The notes beneath the pieces were generated by a model. That model saw only the letters and a list, made by a program, of their open reading frames with translations, searched no databases and was not told the DNA's origin. Below are positions 36,658-45,895 of a stretch of 64,000 bases of DNA, in pieces. Within the stretch, counting starts at the first letter, position 1, and the number at the start of each line of letters is the position of its first letter. The stretch covers positions 89,619-153,618 of the forward strand of contig JAPPGK010000108.1 of assembly GCA_028821405.1 (NCBI GenBank), read 5' to 3'. Position numbers and translations under genes: made by a program. The stretch comes from Gammaproteobacteria bacterium. GTDB lineage: Bacteria > Pseudomonadota > Gammaproteobacteria > Pseudomonadales > Azotimanducaceae.

Positions 36658-37701
36658 GCACCGGGGTCCGAACGGAGTCCCATCGGTTGCGAACTCGCCC
36701 AGGCGTTCGCGCGTCTCGGCAGCCGGGTCTCGCTGATCGACATGGAGGACCGGCTGCTGCCCAGGGAGGATACCGACGCCGCCGCAGTCATCGAACGGGT
36801 CCTCGCCGACGAGGGCGTGGAAGTGCTGACCGGGCACCGGGCCACGCGCATCGATCCCGGCGCCATTCCGCTGGACACGGCGGACGAGACGGGCAAACGC
36901 CTCGTCTTCGACCGGGTGCTCGTCGCCGTGGGTCGGCGGGCGCGCAGCAGCGGCTACGGGCTCGAGAACGCGGGCGTGCAGACGAACCGGGACGGCACGC
37001 TCGTCGTCAACGGCGCGTTGCGCACCACCGCCACGTCGATCTACGCCTGCGGGGACGTCATCGGTCCCTACCAGTTCACCCACATGGCTTCGCACCAAGC
37101 GTGGTACGCGTCGGTCAACGCGTTGATTGCGCCCTTCTACCGGTTCCAATGCGACTACTCGTGCGTGCCCTGGGCCACCTATACCGACCCCGAAGTCGCC
37201 CGGGTTGGGATGAGTGCTGCCGACGCCGACGCGCAGGACATGGACCACGAGGTCACGACGCACCCCTTGGACGACGTCGACCGAGCCGTCGCCGATGGAC
37301 GCATGCAAGGGCCCCATAGCCAGCCCGGCGCTTCGCTAACGCTGTGCGCCGGGTGCGCCTACGGCCCAGCCACACCGACCCCGCATGGAACAATCGCGTC
37401 CGGTCGCGATGCTCCCGTTCGCGTTTGTTCCATGCGGGGATTCGTGAAGGTCGTCTCAAAGGGCGACCGCGTGCTCGGCGCCACCATCGTCGCACCGAAT
37501 GCCGGCGAGATGATCGGCGAGTTCGTCACCGCGATGCGCGCCGGGTTGGGCTTGAAGAAGATACTCGGCACGATTCACGTCTACCCGACCTACCTCGAGG
37601 CCAACAAGCTCGCGGCGGGCGCATGGCGGCGTCGCCACGCGCCGGAGAGACTGCTGCAATGGGTCGGGAAGGTACACGGCGCCCTGCGTGCTTTGCCGTA
37701 G
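36658..37701 (+). pseudogene. N-terminally deleted pyridine nucleotide-disulfide oxidoreductase (lipoamide dehydrogenase/SthA-like)
   Basis: The readable frame begins at the NAD-binding Rossmann core (SPIGCELAQAFARLGSRVSL), so the whole FAD-binding and redox-Cys region, about 170 residues, is absent. What follows is a good family match: YACGDVIGPYQFTHMA, ATYTDPEVARVGM and a dimerisation domain with GTIHVYPTYLEA. Between ADGR and GFVKVV there is an extra segment of about 45 residues encoded by palindromic DNA (37302-37438). Without the FAD domain the product cannot be a working reductase. It abuts the hemB start, so the deletion joined the two. Confidence 0.82.
37302..37439. repeat. In-frame palindromic insertion inside the reductase relic
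   Basis: Two hairpins make up this unit. The first is CCCGGCGC (37324-37331) with GCGCCGGG (37346-37353). The second is a perfect 15-bp inverted repeat at 37379-37393 and 37425-37439, extended by four more pairs after one mismatch. The unit interrupts a conserved protein region but keeps the frame open. Confidence 0.7.
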
Positions 37702-37840
37702 CGGGCCGACCGACGGCCCGCACCGTCGTCGGGTCCAGGTTCCGGCCATCGCGCGAAGACTTGGAGTATTCTCGAACGTTCCACTGTTGAGGATCCCTTT
37801 GCACTGATGGAATCCTACAGACGATCCACGGAATGACGTC

Positions 37841-38998
37841 GTGACCGCGCTTCGGACCGCCGCCATGGTCGCGTGCTGCGCCACGCACTTCGCGGCGTCA
37901 GCCAACGAGTGTTCGAACTGGGACACCAACGGCTTCTTCCGAACCGCGACCGTCAACGATGTCGCGGAGTGCGTTCGATCCGGCGTGGACCTGAACGCCC
38001 GCGGCGCCCGCGACCGCACGCCCCTGCACGTTGCCGCCATGCACAATCCGCGAGAGCTGGTCATCACCGCGCTCGTGGCGGCCGGCGCCGATGTGCGCAT
38101 GCGGGATCGACGCGACCACACGCCCCTGCATGGCGCCGCAATGGCGAATGGCAGCCCGGCGGTGATCGCAGCCCTCGTCAAGGCCGGTGCCGATCCGGAT
38201 GAGCCATCGCTCCCCGCTTCGATGGACGATCTGATCGTGCCCGCTGGACAGCGCTCCTACAGCTTCTACGGGTTCGAGCTTTGGGGTACTCCCTGGTTCT
38301 TCCACAACCTCGAGTCCGATCGCGACAGCCCCGTCGGCGAAGGGGCGCTACGCCCGGAAAACCCCCTGGTGGCCGGTGCCTTGGTGGGCGGAGAGAACCC
38401 TCGGGTGTTCGCCTTGCTCGCCGAACTCGCCACCCTGACCGACCCGTCGGTCGACACCACGGATACCGAAGATGTCCCCGCCATTGCCCGGCTCGAAGGC
38501 AGCCTCGGCGCCATGGACGAATTGCTCGGCATGCTCAAGGCCCGCGAAACCCAGGGCTTGCGACCGCTGCACGTTGCCGCGCGATTCAGTGCAAGCGCCG
38601 CCGTTGTCGTGGCCTTGGCGGAGGCCGGCGCGGACGTGCAGGCGTTGACCGTGCACGAATACAACGCTCTGCACGTCGCGGCCGGACACGGCCGCAGCCC
38701 GGCGGTCATCGCCGCGCTCGTCGCCGTCGGCGTGGACCTCGGGGCCCGCGACACGTCGGGCGCATCGCCGCTGCATGTCGCCGCCAGCAGCAGCGACACG
38801 CCTGCGGTCATCAAGGCGCTCATCGACGCCGGCGCGAACCTCGAAGCGCGGGACCAGCGAGGCCGAACGCCGTTGCACCGAGCCTATGACCGGTTCTACC
38901 GGTCTTCTGAGGCCATCGAGGTCCTGCTCGCCGCCGGTGCCGACGCGAAGGCGCGGGACTCCGAGGGGAGAACGCCGGTGGAACTCGAGAGCTGGTGA
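37841..38998 (+). CDS. Exported ankyrin-repeat protein
   Basis: 385 residues from the GTG at 37841. A short hydrophobic N-terminus ending AASANECS suggests export. Three ankyrin units precede a spacer of about 130 residues and at least four more follow, each with the TPLHVAA-type helix and an AGAD turn (for example RPLHVAARFSASAAVVVALAEAGADV as parts). Ankyrin arrays mediate protein contacts and are enriched in symbionts. The target is unknown. Confidence 0.87.
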   Translation: MTALRTAAMVACCATHFAASANECSNWDTNGFFRTATVNDVAECVRSGVDLNARGARDRTPLHVAAMHNPRELVITALVAAGADVRMRDRRDHTPLHGAAMANGSPAVIAALVKAGADPDEPSLPASMDDLIVPAGQRSYSFYGFELWGTPWFFHNLESDRDSPVGEGALRPENPLVAGALVGGENPRVFALLAELATLTDPSVDTTDTEDVPAIARLEGSLGAMDELLGMLKARETQGLRPLHVAARFSASAAVVVALAEAGADVQALTVHEYNALHVAAGHGRSPAVIAALVAVGVDLGARDTSGASPLHVAASSSDTPAVIKALIDAGANLEARDQRGRTPLHRAYDRFYRSSEAIEVLLAAGADAKARDSEGRTPVELESW

Positions 38999-39124
38999 GT
39001 CGCGCCAACGCTTCCCCGACGACCCCGCCCGTAGCCCCACCCAGACCCCACCCGGCCCCGGTCTTGCATTCCCCGTTCCAAGCCTGTTGACTTACTCGTT
39101 CGCTTCGGAGGGACGCTGACAACG

Positions 39125-40399
39125 ATGAAGTTCGGGATCTTCTACGAGCACCAACTGCCCCGACCGTGGGACGACGGCGAGGAGCAGAAGCTCTTCAACG
39201 ACGCCCTGGAGCAGGTCGAGGTGGCCGACCGGCTCGGCATCGACTTCGCCTGGGAGGTGGAGCACCACTTCCTCGAGGAGTATTCGCACTCCTCCGCGCC
39301 GGAGGTGTTCCTCGCCGCCTGCTCCCAACGCACCAAGAACATCCGCTTGGGACATGGCATCCGCCAGGTCATCCCGGGCTACAACCATCCGGCGCGCACC
39401 GCGGAGGTCATTGCCACCCTCGATCTCGTGTCCAACGGCCGGGTCGAATTCGGCACGGGGGAGTCGTCGGCGGAACTGGAACTCGGCGGCTTCGGCGTTC
39501 CGGTGGCGAAGAAGCGCAAGATCTTCATGGAGGCCACCGAGCAGATCTGCAACATGCTGGCGATGGACCCCTACCCCGGCTACAAGGGCCAGTACTTCGA
39601 GATGCCGTGCCGCAACATCGTGCCGAAACCCGTGCAGCGCCCGCATCCGCCGCTCTGGGTCGCCTGCTCGCAGCGGGAGACCATCCGCATGGCGGCCCGG
39701 CTGGGCATCGGCGCACTGACCTTCGCGTTCGTCGATCCCGCGGAGGCCACCGAGTGGGTGGAGGAGTACTACGGCATCATCAAGAGCGACGCCTGCGTGC
39801 CGATCGGCCACGCCATCAACCCCAACATCTGCATGGTGTCGAGCTTCTCCTGCCACCAGGACCGGGAAGAGGCGATCCGACGCGGCCTCGCGGGCTTCGA
39901 ATTCTTCGGATTCGCCCTCGGCAGCCTGTACGCCTTCGGCGAGCACAAGCCCGGCCGCACCAACCTTTGGCAACAGTTCGAGGCGATGAAGAAGGCGCAG
40001 CAGGAATCCCGTGACATCACCCAGGCGCTGTCGGGCAGCCGAGGCGGCATCGGCACGCCGGACGACCTGCGCGAGCACCTTCTGAAGTTCGAGGCCTGCA
40101 ACGTCGACCAGGTCACATTCATCCAGCAGGCCGGGCGCAACCAGCACGAGCACATCTGCGAAGCGTTGGAACTCTTTGCCGCGGAAGTGATGCCGGAGTT
40201 CAAGGAACGCGAAGCGGAGCGCGAGCGCCGCAAGATGGAGGAACTCGCGCCGTACCTCGAAGCCGCCATGGCGCGCAAGATCACGATGGAACCGTTGGCC
40301 GACGAGGACATCCCGGTGTTCCAGTCGCTTGGACGCAAGATCTCCGAGGAGTCCAAGAAGGAGGAGTCCATCTACGAGCGGCCCGCCGCGGCGGGTTAG
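39125..40399 (+). CDS. LLM-class flavin-dependent oxidoreductase (luciferase-like)
   Basis: 424 residues of luciferase-like TIM barrel: FGIFYEHQLPRPW at the start, FAWEVEHHFLEEYSHSSAPE, and IRLGHGIRQVIPGYNHPARTAE. These use reduced FMN or F420 for monooxygenation or reduction of organic substrates. A GGAGGG site lies 13-18 bases upstream. No flavin reductase is adjacent, so the electron donor is unclear. Confidence 0.9.
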   Translation: MKFGIFYEHQLPRPWDDGEEQKLFNDALEQVEVADRLGIDFAWEVEHHFLEEYSHSSAPEVFLAACSQRTKNIRLGHGIRQVIPGYNHPARTAEVIATLDLVSNGRVEFGTGESSAELELGGFGVPVAKKRKIFMEATEQICNMLAMDPYPGYKGQYFEMPCRNIVPKPVQRPHPPLWVACSQRETIRMAARLGIGALTFAFVDPAEATEWVEEYYGIIKSDACVPIGHAINPNICMVSSFSCHQDREEAIRRGLAGFEFFGFALGSLYAFGEHKPGRTNLWQQFEAMKKAQQESRDITQALSGSRGGIGTPDDLREHLLKFEACNVDQVTFIQQAGRNQHEHICEALELFAAEVMPEFKEREAERERRKMEELAPYLEAAMARKITMEPLADEDIPVFQSLGRKISEESKKEESIYERPAAAG

Positions 40400-40551
40400 C
40401 CACCCGGCGGCGCGTCGCATTCGTGCCACGTTAGCGACGTTCAAGGTCGTCGGCGCGCCGCCAACAGACGGTTGGGGTCCTATTCCGGCTACCATCGGAT
40501 TCGCCAGCGGTTGCGTTGCGACCTTTTCCGTAGCTGGGGCATCTAAGGGGC

Positions 40552-41139
40552 ATGTCTCGGTTCCGAAGCGTTGAGATCGACCCCGGCGTCGTGCGCCAGC
40601 TCATGAAGGGCAACCGCAAGGCGCAGGCAATCGTCTATCGCGCCTACGCGAACCCCGTCTACACCCTTGCCCGGCGCATCCTGAAGGACGCCGAAGCGGC
40701 CGAGGAAGTGACCCAGGACACCTTCGTCGACGTGATCCGGGCGGCCCACAAGCTCGAACGACCCGAGTCGCTCGGCGCATGGCTGCGAACGACGGCGGTC
40801 AACCACTGCCTGATGCGGCTCCGGTCTCCCTGGAATAAACGTCGCGATGCGCTGCCCGAGGACGACCGCGCCGCCAACGGGGCGAACGAGAGCGTCGACG
40901 ACGGCACCGATCGAACGATGGACATCGAACAGGCCCTCGGTGCATTGCCGTCGAACGCCCGGGTGGTGGTCTGGATGCACTGCGTCGAGGGCTACACCCA
41001 CGACGAGATCGGCCGCTCCTTCGGACGCACGGCCAGTTTTTCGAAATCCCAGTTGGCGCGCGCCTTGACGGCACTCGCCAAGCACACAGGAGTCAGCGAT
41101 GGACGACCCACGACGCCCGCGACCGTCTGCGCGCCGTAG
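40552..41139 (+). CDS. ECF-type RNA polymerase sigma factor
   Basis: 195 residues. Sigma region 2 is VYRAYANPVYTLARRIL followed by the DAEEVTQDTF-like segment AEEVTQDTFVDVIR. Region 4 is YTHDEIGRSFGRTASFSKSQLARAL. There is no region 1 or 3, which defines an ECF factor. Its 3' end overlaps the anti-sigma-like gene by 41 bp. The usual signal-responsive model would have it transcribe its own operon. Confidence 0.9.
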   Translation: MSRFRSVEIDPGVVRQLMKGNRKAQAIVYRAYANPVYTLARRILKDAEAAEEVTQDTFVDVIRAAHKLERPESLGAWLRTTAVNHCLMRLRSPWNKRRDALPEDDRAANGANESVDDGTDRTMDIEQALGALPSNARVVVWMHCVEGYTHDEIGRSFGRTASFSKSQLARALTALAKHTGVSDGRPTTPATVCAP

Positions 41140-41719
41140 CGACGCCGACGCCCTCGACGCGCACAAGGTCGAAGTTCTTGGGAACGAACTGCGTGCCTTG
41201 CCCGAGCTAGACGCGCCGGGTGAGCTTTGGGCGCGCATCCAGGGACGCTTGGACGAGCCCGCACAATCCCCATCGCCTTGGGGGTGGCGTCGCAAGACCC
41301 CCATGGCAGCCGCTGCCGGCATCGCCCTCATCGCTGTCGCGGCCGTTGTGTCACTTCACTTTGCGCCCCGCGACAGCGATCCCCTGGGCAATCCCCAAAT
41401 CGCCAGCGACAACGCGGTGGGGCCGGTTGACGAGCCACTCGACCACGCGGCCATCCTCGAAGCGTTGCTGGAACAATCACGGCTAGCGGAACAGCGCCGC
41501 CGGGCTGTTCTCGCGTTCTATTCGCCGTCCGCGCCCGAGCGATTGCTCCGAGCGCAAATCGGCGGCATCGACGTGGCGCTCAACGAGCAGATGTTCGCCG
41601 GCACGATCGAGCCGAAATCCCGCGAGGCGCTGCTGCGTGATCGGGTCGACCTCATGTCCGATCTCACCGACATCGAGCGCTACCGACAGCATGAATTCGT
41701 ACAGCAGGTGTCGTTTTGA
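41099..41719 (+). CDS. Membrane-anchored anti-sigma-like protein
   Basis: 206 residues. A cytosolic N-terminal region (about 65 residues, with LDAPGELWARIQGRL) precedes one span (MAAAAGIALIAVAAVVSLHF, about 69-88) and a periplasmic helical domain. There is no zinc-binding HxxxCxxC motif, so it is not a ZAS protein. Its overlap with the sigma gene and its topology are the basis of the call. Confidence 0.75.
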   Translation: MDDPRRPRPSARRSDADALDAHKVEVLGNELRALPELDAPGELWARIQGRLDEPAQSPSPWGWRRKTPMAAAAGIALIAVAAVVSLHFAPRDSDPLGNPQIASDNAVGPVDEPLDHAAILEALLEQSRLAEQRRRAVLAFYSPSAPERLLRAQIGGIDVALNEQMFAGTIEPKSREALLRDRVDLMSDLTDIERYRQHEFVQQVSF

Positions 41720-41745
41720 CATCTGCCATCCAAAGGAGGACCCCC

Positions 41746-42747
41746 ATGAAAGCAACCAACCTTGTAGTCGCAATTGCCATGACAATTTCGGCGTCTGCCT
41801 TCGTGCACGCCGCGGACGAAAGCGACGACACCTCCGCCAAACCCACGACGGACGAGGCGATGGCGGAAGCTCAGGCCGAAATGGACGCGGCTCGGGCGCA
41901 GATGGAGGCTGCCCGCGTCGAGTTGCAGCAAGCAGCGCGGCGATTGGCGGATGCCTCGCGGGAGCGCCTGACCTCTTCGGGGAAGAACCGAGCCTTTCTC
42001 GGCGTCCTGGTTGGCGAACAGTCCGAGGACGGCATCGTCGTCGCGGGGGTCACGCCGGCCGGCGGCGCCGAGTCAGCCGGCATCGAGGCCGACGACCTCA
42101 TCGTCGCGATCAACGGAGAATCCCTCACCGGCCACGACCAGCCACTCCATGTCCTGCACGGCGTCCTCGATGACGTCTCGGCGGGCGGCGACGTGAAGGT
42201 GACGGTGTTGCGTGACGGCAGCTCCGAGACCTACGAGGTGGCAACGACACCTAGCGTCATCCACATCGAAGGCCAGGTGCCTAGGCTTCTGCATCGGCTC
42301 GGCCAAGCGATCGAGGGCCACGTCCCGGTAGCGCTCGCGCCTTCGGCGCCGGCAACGCCGGCACGCCATTGGCTCGCCCTGGGAGGAACGGGACAGCTAC
42401 ACCTGGTCGACATCGGCGAAGACCTCGGCGACTACTTCGGCGTCGACGGCGGCGTCCTGGTCCTGAACGCCCCGGGCAAGAGTGAACTCAAGCCCGGCGA
42501 TGTCCTGCGGCGCATCGACGGCGCCGATGTCGGTTCTGCCGACGAGGCCTACCGCCTGCTGGCGAGAACATCCGGGGACGCGGCCGATGTGCAGGTTCGA
42601 CGCAAGAACCGCAAGGTCGATGTCACCGTGGCCAAGGGATCAAGCTGGATGCGACATAGGCTACATGCGATGCCGAAAGGCAAGGCGACAATCATCGTCG
42701 ATGGCCCCGAGGTCGAGGTGGACGTCGAAGTGGAGAAGGACGACTAG
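41746..42747 (+). CDS. Periplasmic coiled-coil and PDZ-domain protein
   Basis: 333 residues from the ATG at 41746, preceded by a strong AAAGGAGG site. A signal peptide ends near VHAAD. An Ala/Glu/Gln-rich coiled coil (about 38-72) is followed by a PDZ domain (GIVVAGVTPAGGAESAGI, with AFLGVLVG carboxylate loop) and a second PDZ-like segment (SELKPGDVLRRIDG). There is no Ser-protease triad. It lies 26 bp after the anti-sigma gene. It may sense misfolded envelope proteins or scaffold a protease that releases the sigma factor; this is inference. Confidence 0.82.
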   Translation: MKATNLVVAIAMTISASAFVHAADESDDTSAKPTTDEAMAEAQAEMDAARAQMEAARVELQQAARRLADASRERLTSSGKNRAFLGVLVGEQSEDGIVVAGVTPAGGAESAGIEADDLIVAINGESLTGHDQPLHVLHGVLDDVSAGGDVKVTVLRDGSSETYEVATTPSVIHIEGQVPRLLHRLGQAIEGHVPVALAPSAPATPARHWLALGGTGQLHLVDIGEDLGDYFGVDGGVLVLNAPGKSELKPGDVLRRIDGADVGSADEAYRLLARTSGDAADVQVRRKNRKVDVTVAKGSSWMRHRLHAMPKGKATIIVDGPEVEVDVEVEKDD

Positions 42748-42827
42748 CGACCTACGCGGCAGATCCGCAGGGGACGGGCTTGTGTGGCCCCGGCCTCGCG
42801 TTGGCGAGACGACCCGGGTGTCGCGGG

Positions 42828-43301
42828 TTACGCGCGCGATCGCCAGTAGGTCACCGACAGGGCGATCATCCCACCGAAACCGGCCAAGGCGAGGGCGGGG
42901 ATCACGAACGATTGGTCCGCGCACTCGCCGGTGCCGGCCATGACACGCAGGATGTCGCCGATCGGGAACACGTCGAGCACGTAGTCCAAGGGCACGCCAC
43001 AACCCTCAACGCTCCCCGGCGGCAGCGTCATGATGTAGAGGTGACGGACGGAGAACGCGGCACCCGCCAGGGCGGCCAGGGAGACCAGGAGCGGATAGAT
43101 CCCGAGTCGCGGGTTGTGGGCGAAGCCCGCTACGGCGAGGACTCCCGCGAGCATGGCCCACCAGCGCTGGTTGACGCATAGCGGACAGGGCTCCTGGCCG
43201 AAGGCGAGTTCCAGGATCAGCGCCCCGCCGACCAGCATCGCCGCCCACGCCACGGCGGCGAGATTCCACAGCTCCTTCCTGTCCCACTCGGCGAACAACA
43301 T
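42828..43301 (-). CDS. dsbB: Disulfide bond formation protein B
   Basis: 157 residues with four membrane spans. The two periplasmic Cys pairs are CPLC (Cys39/Cys42) and Cys101/Cys127. The first pair follows span one and is next to the QR motif. It reoxidises DsbA and passes electrons to quinone. No dsbA is adjacent. Confidence 0.94.
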   Translation of the reverse strand: MLFAEWDRKELWNLAAVAWAAMLVGGALILELAFGQEPCPLCVNQRWWAMLAGVLAVAGFAHNPRLGIYPLLVSLAALAGAAFSVRHLYIMTLPPGSVEGCGVPLDYVLDVFPIGDILRVMAGTGECADQSFVIPALALAGFGGMIALSVTYWRSRA

Positions 43302-43355
43302 CGGGCCTATGGTAGGGACGTGCGGCCCGCCGTCAACCGGCGATCTTCATCGACA

Positions 43356-45866
43356 CTAGAAAATGTCCTCCGGGCGAACCTGCGCCCGATCCTCGGAACC
43401 GTCCCGCTCGGAGCGTTTCGGTGGATTCTCCGCCAGGAAGTACTCGAACAGCGCATTCGGATCGTCGGGCCGGGCAACGCGTCCGGTTTCCCGATTGACC
43501 TTGACACGGACCACGCCGTCCGGGATGGGACGCTCGATCACGGGTTCCTCGGCCAGGGCCTTGCGCATGAAATCCATCCAGATGGTGAGCGGCGTCCGCG
43601 AGCCGTACTCGCCCTCGCCGGTGGGACGGTGGTCGGAGAAACCCACCCAGACCGTCGCCGCCAGGTTCGGGTGGTAGCCATTGAACCAGGTGTCGGTCGA
43701 CTGGTCGGTGGTACCCGTCTTGCCGGCGAGATCCGGTCGTTCGAGTGCGCGCGCCCGGCGACCGGTGCCGCGCGGATGGGCGATCACCTCCCGGAGCAGG
43801 GAATCCATGACAAAGGCGTTGGCCTCGTCGATGACGCGGTTGGCGGAAGGCGGAACCGGACCCTCGTCGGACTCGGGGCAGGGCTCACACGCCCGGGGGT
43901 AGTCGCCTTCGAACACCAACGATCCATCGAGTCGTTCGACCCGGTCGACGATGTTGGGCTCGATCAGGAAGCCGCCGTTGGCGATGACCGCGTAGGCACG
44001 GGCCATGTCGAGCGGCGTGAACATCATCGTGCCGCCGCCGATGGAGAGCTGAACGTCCCTCGGCAGGGTTGCCGTGTCAAAGCCGAAGCCGCCGACGTGG
44101 TCGAGTACCGATTCGGCGCCGATGCGGGTCATCACGCGCATCGACACCATGTTGATCGACTGCGCCAGGGCTTCGCGAAGGCGCATCGGCCCGCTGAACT
44201 CACCGCTGTCGTTGCGGGGTCGGTACGCCATCTCCAGGTTGTCGTCCTCGAAGACCAGCGGCGCATTCAGGAACATGCTGGACGGCGTCACCCCGTTGTC
44301 CAGCGCGGCGGAATAGACGAACGGCTTGAAGCCCGAACCCGGTTGCCGAGCAGCCTGCAGCGCATGGTTGAACTGCTTGGCGTGGAAGTCCCACCCGCCC
44401 ACCAGGGCTTGGATCGCGCCCGTTCTCGGGTCCAGCGCAACGAGGGCCGCCTGCACGTCCGGGAGCTGGCGCAGCCGCCAAGCGCCCTCGTCGTCCTGGA
44501 GGATCCGGACCACATCGCCGCGCGAGACGATCTCGGCGGCGGTTCGCGGGGTGGGACCGCGCCGGTCCGTATTCAGGTACGGCGCCCAGCGCAAGCCGTC
44601 CCAGTCGATGGGGACGACCTCTGTGTTGCCGCGCATGACCTCGATGCGCCGTTCCTGCAACGCCACGACAACAGCTGGCTCTAGGCCGTTGGAGGTGCGA
44701 AACGATTCAAGGGCCTCGGCAACCGCGTCGCCGTCCAAGGCGCCCCCTTCGCCGAGGGTCACCGTGTCGAGGGCAAGTTGTCCCTCCGGTCCCCGGTATC
44801 CGTGCCGGATGTCGTAGTCCAATACGCCGTGGCGGATGGCGCGCTGCGCCGCCGCCTGGCGTTTCGAGTCCAGGGTGGAGTACACCTCGAATCCCGTGTA
44901 GATGTCGTTGCCGTAGCGTTCGAACAGCTGCTGCCGGACCCACTCGGCCGGATACGGCGCGGGCAGGTCGATGCCGCGCCGGTGAACGCCCGCGGTAATC
45001 GGCGCCGCGACAGCTTCGCTATATTCGGCGTCGGTGATCGAACCCTGGGACCGCATCCGGCGTAGCACCAGGTTCCGACGATCCAAGGCCCATTCCGGGC
45101 CGTTGATGGGATTTCCCGCCGTCGGCTTCTTCATGATCCCGGCCAGCATGGCGAGTTGGGCGACATTGAGCTCCGCCACCGGCCGACCGTAGTAGGTATG
45201 TGCGGCGGCTTGGACACCGTAGGCGGACTTGCCGAACGCCATGATGTTGACGTAGAGCTCGAGGATCTCGTCCTTGGTCAACTCGCGTTCGATCTTCAGC
45301 GCCAAGAGCATCTCCTTGAGCTTGCGGATCAACACCTGCTCGGGACCGAACGACACGGTCTTCGCGAGTTGCATGGTGATCGTGCTCGCCCCGGTGCGGA
45401 CATCGGAGAGGAACAGGTCCACGACGTCATTGGCGAGCGAGATGAGATCGATCCCCCGGTGGTCGTAGAAACGCTTGTCCTCCGTGTTGAGCAGCGCGTT
45501 GAGAAAGTTCGCCGGCACATCGGCAAGATCGATGGGAATCAAGCGGTTGCCGAACTCGGCGAGAAGCGCGCCGTCCGCGGTGTAGATCCGCAGCGGTGTC
45601 TCGAATCGGTAATGTCTGTAGGTCTCAGTAGTCGGAATCTGCGGGTTCAAATAGAGAAAAACTGACGCCAATCCGAGAGATATCGCACAGACACCGACCG
45701 TCCCGAGCCAGACAATATCCCGCACCAGGTATTTCGCGAGGTTTCGCAGCAAGGACTTCCGCGGGCTTGCCACCAACGGCCGCCTTCCGGGCCACCCGCC
45801 GGGAAGGCTCATCCGCCATCGCTTCGGCTTCGCGCCGGCGCCGGCGGGGTTGGGGTCAACTGACAT
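43356..45866 (-). CDS. mrcA: Penicillin-binding protein 1A (bifunctional glycosyltransferase/transpeptidase)
   Basis: 836 residues. One membrane span (about 55-74) precedes a GT51 domain with catalytic Glu129 in NTEDKRFYDH. The transpeptidase domain has SxxK (Ser511-Lys514 in QPGSGFKPF), SIN (QSINMVS) and KTG (Lys716 in GKTGTTDQ), with an OB-like insert between. It polymerises and crosslinks peptidoglycan in the periplasm. Divergence from pilM is the conserved gammaproteobacterial layout. Confidence 0.97.
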   Translation of the reverse strand: MSVDPNPAGAGAKPKRWRMSLPGGWPGRRPLVASPRKSLLRNLAKYLVRDIVWLGTVGVCAISLGLASVFLYLNPQIPTTETYRHYRFETPLRIYTADGALLAEFGNRLIPIDLADVPANFLNALLNTEDKRFYDHRGIDLISLANDVVDLFLSDVRTGASTITMQLAKTVSFGPEQVLIRKLKEMLLALKIERELTKDEILELYVNIMAFGKSAYGVQAAAHTYYGRPVAELNVAQLAMLAGIMKKPTAGNPINGPEWALDRRNLVLRRMRSQGSITDAEYSEAVAAPITAGVHRRGIDLPAPYPAEWVRQQLFERYGNDIYTGFEVYSTLDSKRQAAAQRAIRHGVLDYDIRHGYRGPEGQLALDTVTLGEGGALDGDAVAEALESFRTSNGLEPAVVVALQERRIEVMRGNTEVVPIDWDGLRWAPYLNTDRRGPTPRTAAEIVSRGDVVRILQDDEGAWRLRQLPDVQAALVALDPRTGAIQALVGGWDFHAKQFNHALQAARQPGSGFKPFVYSAALDNGVTPSSMFLNAPLVFEDDNLEMAYRPRNDSGEFSGPMRLREALAQSINMVSMRVMTRIGAESVLDHVGGFGFDTATLPRDVQLSIGGGTMMFTPLDMARAYAVIANGGFLIEPNIVDRVERLDGSLVFEGDYPRACEPCPESDEGPVPPSANRVIDEANAFVMDSLLREVIAHPRGTGRRARALERPDLAGKTGTTDQSTDTWFNGYHPNLAATVWVGFSDHRPTGEGEYGSRTPLTIWMDFMRKALAEEPVIERPIPDGVVRVKVNRETGRVARPDDPNALFEYFLAENPPKRSERDGSEDRAQVRPEDIF

Positions 45867-45895
45867 GCCGCGCCGCCGACGAAGACACCGCCATC

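Noticed and set aside
39092..40495. A 467-residue minus-strand frame
   Set aside because: It mirrors the LLM oxidoreductase gene, whose motifs are complete on the plus strand.
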